Below are positions 7,049 through 14,500 of a DNA stretch of 44,248 bases, piece after piece. Source of the DNA: a virus. How positions within the stretch are numbered: position 1 is the stretch's first letter; each line of letters begins with the position of its first letter. The notes under the pieces were generated by a model, which was not told the DNA's origin, made no database searches, and saw only the letters and a program-made list of their open reading frames with translations. Position numbers and translations under genes: made by a program. Location: positions 1-44,248 of the IMG/VR virus record IMGVR_UViG_3300011934_000011, one strand, 5' to 3'.

Positions 7049-7279
7049 ATGGATAGCAAGTTTGTAAATGTGCCGATGGCTTTGCAGTCGTTTTCTGTGC
7101 GCATTCTTGATAATGGCCGCGACGTACATTTTTGGATTGAACTGGAGCCAGGTGTTAGCACGCCACTGGCAACCATCAACGAGCCGGACGGCAGTAGTTA
7201 TTGCTACTTTGGGCGCGGCTCAGGTGAAAAATACTCAGAGACGCGAGTTTATGGCGATGGCTCCATCGTTACCCGGTAA
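7049..7279 (+). CDS. Small early protein, 76 residues
   Basis: Start chosen at ATG 7049, preceded by GGGAGG four bases away; the ATG at 7037 lies upstream of that site. The product (MDSKFVNVPMALQSFSVRIL...) reads as a small beta-rich protein with repeated aromatic and Gly turns (WIELEPGVSTPLATINEP, YCYFGRGSGEKYSETRVYGDGS). No family is recognised. The preceding 167 bases hold only a weak 31-codon GTG ORF. Confidence 0.6.
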   Translation: MDSKFVNVPMALQSFSVRILDNGRDVHFWIELEPGVSTPLATINEPDGSSYCYFGRGSGEKYSETRVYGDGSIVTR

Positions 7280-7290
7280 CAGGAGGGTGC

Positions 7291-7395
7291 ATGAACTGGA
7301 TAGATGAAATCGAGCTTTACGGTGAGATAGGGCGCCGCGCAAACGATCAGATCAGCGCGGCTTTTTTGTGGCAGGAATATGCGGAGGCGTTATGA
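7291..7395 (+). CDS. Very small helical protein, 34 residues
   Basis: AGGAGG four bases before the ATG, and an ATGA overlap with the next gene, support this 34-residue ORF. The peptide (MNWIDEIELYGEIGRRANDQ...) is a single acidic amphipathic helix. Function unknown. Confidence 0.5.
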   Translation: MNWIDEIELYGEIGRRANDQISAAFLWQEYAEAL

Positions 7396-7583
7396 CGGCG
7401 AAACCCGGAAGCCCCAACGCCCTATGGGCAAAGCATGACTACAGCGTAGAGCGTCAGCAGCGGCGCACAGGCGGGCCGAGGGTGCGCACGATACGCAATC
7501 CATCGGGCGATGTAGTTCTGCATGACGAGGGATATGACGCTGAAATGGCGTGGATTAACGACAATTTGGAGGCAGGCGAGTGA
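7392..7583 (+). CDS. Small basic early protein, 63 residues
   Basis: Starts at ATG 7392 within the previous stop, with GGAGG upstream inside the previous gene. The 63-residue product has a basic middle (YSVERQQRRTGGPRVRTIRNPSGDVV) and an acidic C-terminus (EMAWINDNLEAGE). It is coupled to the deaminase-like gene by ATGA-type overlap. No family recognised. Confidence 0.55.
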   Translation: MTAKPGSPNALWAKHDYSVERQQRRTGGPRVRTIRNPSGDVVLHDEGYDAEMAWINDNLEAGE

Positions 7584-8152
7584 GCGATTTAGGCGAATGG
7601 CTGGAAAGTCAGCCCGGTATTATAACCTACACAGAGTTGTGCAATCTGGTAGCAGCAGGCGTGATTCAGGACGTGCCGATGGAAAACATTAATGGCGCGA
7701 GTGTCGATCTTACCTTGGATGATGGTTATTACCGAGAGCGCTGCCCAGCTGCGGAGAAAGTGGTTTATCTGGGCGACAAAGAAACGCCCGGCATGATCTA
7801 CGCCACCGGTAATCTGGTGTTGCGGCCGGGTGATTTTGCGCTGGCCAGCACTGAGCAGGTATTCAACTTACCGAGCGATATAGCGGCTGTCTACGTGCTG
7901 AAGTCGTCAATGGCGCGGGCTGGACTGAACCACCTGAACGCTGGTTACTGCGACCCAGGTTGGAATGGAAGCGCGCTGACAATGGAGTTTCACAACGTGC
8001 TGCGCTATCACACGCTGGTACTCAAGCCGGGCGACAAGTGCGGCCAGATGTATTTCTTTCGCGGCCAGCCTGTGCCGGACCTCGCCAGCTATGCGGTGCG
8101 TGGAAACTATAACGGCGATAAACAGGTTCAGCAAAGCAAGGGGGTGCGGTAA
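7580..8152 (+). CDS. dCTP deaminase/dUTPase-like nucleotide hydrolase
   Basis: A 190-residue protein of the trimeric dUTPase/Dcd fold. Motifs seen: NGASVDLTLDDG (37-49), KSSMARAGL (108-116, with Ser110 and Arg113 at the phosphate-contact position), DPGWNGSALTMEFHN (125-139) and a C-terminal GNYNGDKQVQQSKG that resembles the closing tail. Glu136 in the TMEF strand matches the catalytic Glu of Dcd, so dCTP deamination, alone or with dUTP hydrolysis, is likely. It would raise dTTP supply or keep uracil out of phage DNA. The length matches Dcd. The last base of its stop is the first of the next ATG. Confidence 0.85.
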   Translation: MSDLGEWLESQPGIITYTELCNLVAAGVIQDVPMENINGASVDLTLDDGYYRERCPAAEKVVYLGDKETPGMIYATGNLVLRPGDFALASTEQVFNLPSDIAAVYVLKSSMARAGLNHLNAGYCDPGWNGSALTMEFHNVLRYHTLVLKPGDKCGQMYFFRGQPVPDLASYAVRGNYNGDKQVQQSKGVR

Positions 8153-8577
8153 TGCGTAAGCTTAATCCTGACGGCAGCCGCCTGACGCCCGGCCAGCAGC
8201 GAATGATAGCGATTGAGACAGGCACATGCAGCGATGGCGCGCCGTGCGGAACGCCCGGCAGCCCAGAGGATGATGCCTATTGTGTCCAGTGCCCGAACCG
8301 GCCAGAGGATGAATCAGAATGGGCGCTTTTGGATCAGCGGCTAAATGGTCATCGGGATGTAAACGCCCATTATCAGCGAGTGTACAAGGGTGTGCTGATT
8401 GACCCCTATCGAATCGCCGCTGTATGGAATATGCGCGGCGGACCGCGTGAGCAGATCATGAAGAAGTGCTTGCGATTTACCGAGAAAGGCCAGACCGAGC
8501 AAGAAGTGGTCAACGAGATACGCTCAGCGCTGGATCGGTGGCAAACGATGCTGGAAGAGGATGCGGACAATGATTGA
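8152..8577 (+). CDS. DUF3310-like protein with an N-terminal Cys cluster
   Basis: A 141-residue protein. Residues 25-50 carry four Cys (CSDGAPCG...CVQC) that could hold a metal ion. Residues 72-130 (NAHYQRVYKGVLIDPYRIAAVWNM...EQIMKKCLRFTEKG...EVVNEIRSALDRWQTML) follow the DUF3310 nucleotide-kinase-like pattern found in many phages next to nucleotide-metabolism genes. The order after a dCTP deaminase fits such a role, but the assignment is by eye and the DUF has no proven activity. Confidence 0.6.
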   Translation: MRKLNPDGSRLTPGQQRMIAIETGTCSDGAPCGTPGSPEDDAYCVQCPNRPEDESEWALLDQRLNGHRDVNAHYQRVYKGVLIDPYRIAAVWNMRGGPREQIMKKCLRFTEKGQTEQEVVNEIRSALDRWQTMLEEDADND

Positions 8578-8803
8578 GGCGATTTTGGTAGAAGATCGCG
8601 CCGTTGAAGCTGAGGCGGCAATCGACGAGATTATCAGCATGCTGTTTATTCGCAACGATGATTTGATGAGTGAGCGGGAAGCGGCGCTGGACGAAAACGA
8701 CGCTTTGCGCGATGACAATATTACGCTTCGCAGGGAGCTTGTTGAATCGCAAAAAGAGTTGGCAGAAGCGAGAAAACAACTGGCCAGCATGCGGGGTGCG
8801 TAA
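8570..8803 (+). CDS. Short coiled-coil protein, 77 residues
   Basis: ATG 8570 overlaps the end of the previous gene; GAGG sits 9 nt upstream. The product is an acidic long helix (SEREAALDENDALRDDNITLRRELVESQKELAEARKQL) predicted to form a coiled coil. Its stop TAA overlaps the next ATG. A small oligomerisation or scaffold role is possible; family unknown. Confidence 0.6.
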   Translation: MIEAILVEDRAVEAEAAIDEIISMLFIRNDDLMSEREAALDENDALRDDNITLRRELVESQKELAEARKQLASMRGA

Positions 8804-9180
8804 TGATAGGTGGAAGAGGAACAATTGATTACCTTGAGGGGCGTGTGGCTGGACTTGAGATCAAATGCGACGCGCTGGCAGCGCATGTTGAGCGGCTACG
8901 AGAAGAGCTTCGAGATAGAGCGGTGCAAGCATGGTGCGGATGTGAACACCCCGCATGCAATCGGTGTAAAGACGACGCAGACACTGAAAAGGTGCTGGCT
9001 GAAAAGCCCATCACGAGCCTCGCCCGCCGCGACTTGATTAAGCAGGCAGAGGCACTAATAGAGGAATCAAAGTCTGTCATGGCGGAATCTGGCTACCTTG
9101 AGTCTTTTCGTAAAGAAGTTGCTTACCGGCTACGCAGGAAGGCCAGCTATCTGCAACAACAAGCTGAGTCGCTGCAATAA
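8803..9180 (+). CDS. Coiled-coil protein with Cys motif, 125 residues
   Basis: The N-terminal 40 residues form a coiled coil (IDYLEGRVAGLEIKCDALAAHVERLREEL). A CGCEHPACNRC segment at 45-55 could bind zinc. The remainder is helical and basic at the end (RKEVAYRLRRKASYLQQQ). It starts one base inside the previous stop. Such small phage proteins are common near the end of early operons, but the function is unknown. A terminator follows 30 bases later. Confidence 0.6.
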   Translation: MIGGRGTIDYLEGRVAGLEIKCDALAAHVERLREELRDRAVQAWCGCEHPACNRCKDDADTEKVLAEKPITSLARRDLIKQAEALIEESKSVMAESGYLESFRKEVAYRLRRKASYLQQQAESLQ

Positions 9181-9209
9181 GCGAGCCGCAACAGATCAAG
9201 TTAAACACT

Positions 9210-9234
9210 ACCGCCGCGAAATGGCGGTTTTTTT
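9210..9234 (+). terminator. Terminator before the PrtN-like gene
   Basis: ACCGCC pairs with GGCGGT around a 7-nt loop and seven T follow. The excisionase/PrtN-like gene begins 28 bases downstream. Confidence 0.85.
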
Positions 9235-9261
9235 GTGCCTACTTTATGCCCGGAGGTGGCT

Positions 9262-9477
9262 ATGAGAACAGAGTTTGCGTTGCTGGCGGTTTATAACTCG
9301 CCAGTGATACCACTGAAAGATTTTGTCGAGCGGGAAATGAGCATCAAGATGCAGACAGCGCGCAATCAGATTGCCGCTGGCACGTTTCCCATCCCCCACT
9401 TCACTGTCAGCGGCAAACGCATGATCCACGTCAGCGATGCCGCCAAGTACATTGACGGTCTACGCGCAAGCGCTTAA
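9262..9477 (+). CDS. PrtN-like activator / excisionase-like DNA-binding protein
   Basis: A 71-residue protein with the layout of pyocin activator PrtN: an N-terminal hydrophobic strand (TEFALLAVYNSPVIPLKDFVER), a winged-helix-like middle (MSIKMQTARNQIAAGTFPIPHF) and the C-terminal HVSDAAKYIDG. PrtN-type and AlpA/Xis-type proteins share this fold. GGAGG precedes ATG 9262, chosen over the upstream ATG at 9235. Its position facing the integrase, as last gene of the early operon, suits an excisionase or an int regulator. It converges on the integrase gene, and the two stops share TTAA at 9474-9477. Confidence 0.75.
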   Translation: MRTEFALLAVYNSPVIPLKDFVEREMSIKMQTARNQIAAGTFPIPHFTVSGKRMIHVSDAAKYIDGLRASA

Positions 9478-10487
9478 CGGTACTTGCTCGCCACGTCACA
9501 TGCTCTCAGATTGACGTATCGTTGCAGGCTTTTCCAGTCACGGTGCCCTGACACCATGGCAACCTCCTGTATAGCCAGGCCACGTTCAAAGAGTCGGCTG
9601 ATGCCTTCGTGCCGCAAGTCGTGAAAGTGCAGATCGTCTATCTTTAGGTGGCGGCAGATACGTCGAAAGCCGTTGCTGACAGACTCAGCGCTATACGGAA
9701 AGAACCTCTCCCCTTCCGGCTGTTCAGTCAGAATAGCCACGCTCTCCCCCATTAACGGCACCAGTTGATCCCGTGCGTCTGTCGGATGCTTCCGTAGACG
9801 CACAATCGCCGTTCCCTTCTGTAAATCGACATCCTCCCTACGTAAAGAACATATTTCATCAAGTCGCATACACGACGCCACCGCAAAGCGTATCACGTCG
9901 TGATAGCGTATCCGACGCAGCGCCCTGTTGTGCTTTGTATGCGTCAGCAGTGCTTCCAGTTCGTCATCCGTTGGCCGTCGGTCGCGTGATTGCGGGCTAC
10001 CGATTAACCCAGCGCGTGATAACCCGGATCGCCAAGCGGTCGTCTTGGCACGCATGGATTCTGGTAGCACGCCTTCGACTACCGCGGTTGTGATAGCGCC
10101 TGATAGAAACATGATGTCGTGCATGGTAGTAGCTGGCTTTACGCCATCGACGGTTATGCGGGCTTCGCAGAAGTCAGCCAAGGCACGGTAGTCTATCTCG
10201 GAAATTTTTAACTCACGGCCAACGTGACGCTCAAAAGTTCGGTGCGAGGCTTCGTTCTTGCGTCCGCGTGATGACGTGCGTTCAAGATGTTTCAGGTGCA
10301 TATCCAGTACTTCGCCTAGCGTGATGGTGGGCATGATGCCAGCGGCGGTGTTCTCGATAGCCGTCTCCACCTGCTTTGCCCATGCCTGAGCCTGTGCTTT
10401 TGTTGCAAATGTTCTGGACTGTTGCGGGTGGCCTGACTTGCGTACAATCGCCCGCCAGCGCCCGTTGCGCTTGTTTAGGGTAGCCAT
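9474..10487 (-). CDS. int: Tyrosine-family integrase
   Basis: A 337-residue site-specific recombinase. Residues 1-45 are the arm-binding AP2-like domain (KRNGRWRAIVRKSGHPQQSRTFATKAQAQAWAKQVE), 55-150 the core-binding domain and 170-337 the catalytic domain. The catalytic set is complete: Arg208 (MRLDE), Lys233, His289 and Arg292 (HDLR), His315 (GHRD) and Tyr324 (RYVNL). It would integrate and, with a partner, excise the phage genome. The 300 bases upstream carry six TGGAACA boxes that look like arm sites. It is transcribed against the early operon, so the operon's readthrough RNA is antisense to int. Confidence 0.95.
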   Translation of the reverse strand: MATLNKRNGRWRAIVRKSGHPQQSRTFATKAQAQAWAKQVETAIENTAAGIMPTITLGEVLDMHLKHLERTSSRGRKNEASHRTFERHVGRELKISEIDYRALADFCEARITVDGVKPATTMHDIMFLSGAITTAVVEGVLPESMRAKTTAWRSGLSRAGLIGSPQSRDRRPTDDELEALLTHTKHNRALRRIRYHDVIRFAVASCMRLDEICSLRREDVDLQKGTAIVRLRKHPTDARDQLVPLMGESVAILTEQPEGERFFPYSAESVSNGFRRICRHLKIDDLHFHDLRHEGISRLFERGLAIQEVAMVSGHRDWKSLQRYVNLRACDVASKYR

Positions 10488-10788
10488 AACTGTTCCACGT
10501 TTTTCGTTTTAGTGTCAGTGGTTGGATTTGGAACAGTAATGGAACAGTGAAGCGGTTACAAGCGGGATTGCGAGGTTGTTTCTGTGATATTATGGTGAGA
10601 TAGCGAGGCAGGTAAATGACTGATAATACTGTAAAGCATAGGGCTGACGCGGCACGTCGGTTTAGTGTAGCCCCCATGATGGATTGGACGACAAGCGCAT
10701 AACCATACGGCATTGCGGATAGCTTGGAACAGTATTGGAACATCAGTCATAAAACTCGCTAATTTAATCTGACTGCGAGAGGTGTTCC
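10488..10788. other. Probable attP region with TGGAACA arm-type boxes
   Basis: There is no gene in these 300 bases between int and the HNH gene. A 19-bp composite TTGGAACAGTA(A/T)TGGAACA occurs at 10528-10546 and 10724-10742, each holding two TGGAACA boxes 11 bp apart. Single inverted copies TGTTCCA lie at 10491-10497 and 10783-10789. Six copies flanking a 180-bp centre, next to an integrase with an arm-binding domain, suggest P and P' arm sites around a core. The core itself cannot be defined without attL/attR. The last box overlaps the HNH start codon. Confidence 0.55.
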
Positions 10789-11244
10789 ATGAGACTTACA
10801 GATAAGCAAATGGACAGGTTTTGGTCTAAAGTCAAAATTAGAGAAATGAGCGGGTGCTGGGAATGGTCGGGCTATAAGAATAAACAGGGCTACGGTCAGA
10901 TAAAGCTAAATGGTAAATCTGTCTGGGCACACCGCGCAGCTTATGAGATTGGTCATGGAAATGATCCTTCAGGCTTAGTTGTTCGACATAAGTGCGACAA
11001 CCCTTCCTGCTGCAATCCCAGCCATCTAATTCTGGGCACCTTAGCTGATAATGCCGCCGATAGAGTTGAGCGCATGAGATCAGCTTTTGGCACAAAGAAT
11101 TGCAACGCTAAGCTAACAGAGAAAGATATACCCCGCATACGTCGGGATAGGCGGCCACTTAAAGATATAGCGAAAGAATATGGCTTGCACGCATCAAACA
11201 TAGAGCGGGTTAAGAAGCGTCAGTCGTGGCGTCATGTTGAATAA
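10789..11244 (+). CDS. HNH homing endonuclease
   Basis: A 151-residue free-standing endonuclease of the HNH_3 type. The N-terminal part holds CWEWSGYKNKQGYGQIKLNGKS, the AHRAAYE helix and the catalytic VVRHKCDNPSCCNPSHLILGTLADN segment, with His and Asn ligands and a Cys pair. Residues 110-150 (KLTEKDIPRIRRDRRPLKDIAKEYGLHASNIERVKKRQSW) are a helix-turn-helix for target recognition. It is visibly lower in GC than its neighbours and lies between modules, as expected for a mobile gene. No intron is seen around it. Its start overlaps an integrase-type repeat. Confidence 0.88.
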   Translation: MRLTDKQMDRFWSKVKIREMSGCWEWSGYKNKQGYGQIKLNGKSVWAHRAAYEIGHGNDPSGLVVRHKCDNPSCCNPSHLILGTLADNAADRVERMRSAFGTKNCNAKLTEKDIPRIRRDRRPLKDIAKEYGLHASNIERVKKRQSWRHVE

Positions 11245-11302
11245 CCTGCCCTGCGCCATGCGACCCATGGCAGAGTGCATTTTCATCGACTAGGCTGATT
11301 GC

Positions 11303-11533
11303 ATGGATATGACATTTGAAGATTTCACAGCGGCATTGATCGGCTTTGCCTTCCTCGGCTTTATGGTCACATTCATGTGTCCATGGGGTCGGGTAATGAC
11401 GTGGACCGACTGGGCGCTGATTAGTTTTGTCGCCATGCCGTTGGGATTGGTGGTCATTGCGGTTTTGGTGGCCGTCCCTGGCCTGTTCATCGGTCTGGTG
11501 TTTCTGCTCGGCATCCTTGCTGCTCAGCGCTAG
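11303..11533 (+). CDS. Small membrane protein, 76 residues
   Basis: A 76-residue hydrophobic protein with a TM segment near residues 8-27 and a long hydrophobic stretch at 37-72 (ALISFVAMPLGLVVIAVLVAVPGLFIGLVFLLGI), enough for two more passes or one long hairpin. The ribosome binding site is weak. Its stop and that of the giant gene share CTAG at 11530-11533 head to head. In a prophage such genes can be lysogenic-conversion or superinfection-exclusion proteins; this is inference. Confidence 0.6.
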   Translation: MDMTFEDFTAALIGFAFLGFMVTFMCPWGRVMTWTDWALISFVAMPLGLVVIAVLVAVPGLFIGLVFLLGILAAQR

Positions 11534-14500
11534 TTGACTCGCGCCTGCTCGATGCGCTTGCCAGCGACGCGCTGTAGCTGGTTGCGGATAGTGCGCAGCC
11601 GGTCGATGCGCTGACGCTTCACCTCTGGCGGCATATCCGAGCGGCGGATGATTTCCTCCTGACTCTTGAGCGTGCGCAGACGTGATTGCGTGCGGTTAAG
11701 CGCCTTGCGTATGGCCAGCATGGAGCGCTGATCCTGCTGCGTCTCCATGGCTTCCTCAAGGCGGCCAAGCTCGCGCAACTCCTTGACATCTGAGTATGCC
11801 CGCTGTGCTTCTCGCAAGCCTTCGTAGAACACCGTACCGTACCGCGTGTACTTATCCTCAAGCCCAAGATTGGTATAGAAGCGGCGGATAGGCTGGCGTT
11901 CGTAGATTTTTTGCGCCGGGTTGGTTTTGCCTTGTGACCATTGCCAGGCGCCGTCACCTATACCCGCCACCCAAGCACCAACCTGCCCGAAATAGCCTTG
12001 AATCAAGTGATCTACTTGCACTGGTGACAATGCGAGCGGGTTATCCTCTGACTTGCCGATAGCGCCCACGGTTGAGTTCAGTAGTTTGCTTATACCTGTA
12101 GCGGGCGCCGTGGTGCTGCCGCGCCTACGCAGTTCAGGTGAAAGCCTATCCATACCCATGCTTTCAATCGGCCGGCCGGTGAAGTCATCCCGGTTAGCGT
12201 AGATATTGTAAGCGGGCTGCACTGCCTGGGGGACCGCTGTAAAGCTGAAAGTATCGGTCATCATGTGGCCCATACGCTGAGCGAACAGCTTGCCAGTCGC
12301 TTCATCATCAGCAAACTGCTCAGTCACCCGTTCGGCAATCGTAGCAATCGCCCCCACTTCAAACGGTTTCGGGATTGAAATAGCCGCGTCACCGATACGG
12401 AACCACCAGTAGGTATCTCGGTGCCACTGTTCCAGCTTCTCGTATTCCTCGTCGTCCTTGTTATGCAGGTATAGCGCAATCGTGGCCAATGTCACGGCGC
12501 CGGTGACTGCCCAGAACCGTCCAGCCGCTTGCTTGTCGGTTACGCCCGCCTGCCCCTGCCCGAACGCTTCCATCATTACGTTACCGGTTGGCTTGAAGCC
12601 TGAGCGGTAAATCTTGTCCAGACCTTGAATGCGGGCGTTAAGGAATGGCACCACGTCGATCAGGATGCGCACAGCGGGCCATGCGCCACGGGCTGAGAAG
12701 TCGATCAAGTCGCGTGACTCGAAGGCGCTATACAGCTTGCTCCGGCCTGCATCCATGTTCTGCTGGTAGATGGCGGCACGGTTGACGTTCTCCGTGAAGT
12801 TGTTGAAGTCCATCCACTTGTTCCACACATAGCGAATATCAAACAGCTTGCTAGGCCGGTCGATCAGTCGGGCGCCCTGCATGGTCTTGGTTAGCTGCTC
12901 TCGTATCTCAGCGGGGCTGCCATCAAAGACGTGACCGAAGTTGAACGCACCACCGGATGCCATCATGCGGGCGCGGGTCTTTTGGTCCTTGTAAGAGCGC
13001 GTACCCTGCAGCACGTTTTTCAAGGCGTTTTTGCTTACGTCGCTGGTGGCTGTGGCCTGTACTGCGTCACGAATCAAGTTAGCCAACTGGAATTGCGGGG
13101 TGCTGGTGGTCAAGTTAGTGAACATGCGCTTGAACTTGCGCAGTACCCGCATGAGCGTGCTGTTCATGCCGGGGTGTGCCAGTGCGGTTACAGCACTGAA
13201 TACCATCGGGTCGTTGACTTCGTAATGCACCTGCTGGCCATCGCGCATGATGAACGTCTTTTGCTTTGACTTGGTATCAGCGGGCACCTGTTCGGCAATG
13301 CCCAGTTCCAGCGCGTTATCCATCGCCTGTGTGGCCGCCTGATTTTTCAGGCTGGCATCCAGCAGGTGGTGGAAGTTCATCATGGTGTTTTGCAACAGGT
13401 CGTTGACGTTCTCGGTGCCACCTTTCAGGCGCTTGTACGCTTGCTGGCGTGACAGGCCCTGTGTGGCAGGCATAATGCTGTTCTCGGTGCTTTCTTCCTT
13501 GAGGCGGTAGAACGGTACATAGAACTCGTCCTTCCAGAGGTCGCGCTGACTGGTCATGTAGTCTTGCATCTGCGCATCAATAACGGTCTGGTCGCCTTCC
13601 TTAGCCGCGGCGGCGTCGATAATGTCACTAATGGCGGCGCCAAGGCGTTGATCGGCAGCATCCTGACGCAAGGGGTCGCCCTCCTGCTCGGCGGCCTGCT
13701 TGGCTTGGCGCAGGTTGTCTTTCAGCGTTTGTTGCAGGTTGTACTGCTTGGCCAGAGCAAAGGCGGCACCGACTTCATCCATGGCCGGTTTCAGTAGGCC
13801 GGACTGCTCAGCAATGGCCAGCACGTCATCACGGTATTGCTGGAACTCGTTAAACGCCTCTTGATAAACCTCGGCGCGGTTGCGGCCATCGGGTAACGTG
13901 CCGCGGTCCCAGTCTTTCATCCGGTCGATGTCGTCATCCGTGAACAGGTTTTCTCTGCCTTGACTGCGCAGCTTGTCCGCACGGTTGCCAGCAATCCAGC
14001 CCATGAAGCGCTGCACTTCGGCACCGCCTTTCTTCGGGTCGTCCAGGTTGCCCAGTTTGGCAAAGACGCTGGCAAGCCCGGTGCTGCCGTCGTCCTTAAC
14101 GTCAATCACCTTGTCCTGCGCATCCAGGTACACGCGGCCATTGTTGAGCATGGCACCCAGGGCACCGTTGGCCGCATTGCTCAGGCGCGCCAGTATCCAG
14201 CTACGCTGTGCAATGTTGTCGTCGGTGACTTCCTTGCCAAAGCGTGCGTTATCCATTTCATTGAGTGCCGCGACCTGGTCCACCATGCCTTGACGCAACC
14301 GCAGCCCCAAGCCGGTGGTCATCTCACGCCACTTATCCATGATGGTTTGGCGGCGAGTACGCGGGCCGATTTTGCTGGCGGCCTCCGCGTCCTCTGCGGT
14401 CATGTCGTCAAAGTTAGCGGTAAAGTCTGACGGCGTACCTGAGCGCAGGCTGTAGCGAATGTCGGGGTTTTCGGTATCTCCTTCAAAGAAATCATCTAGA

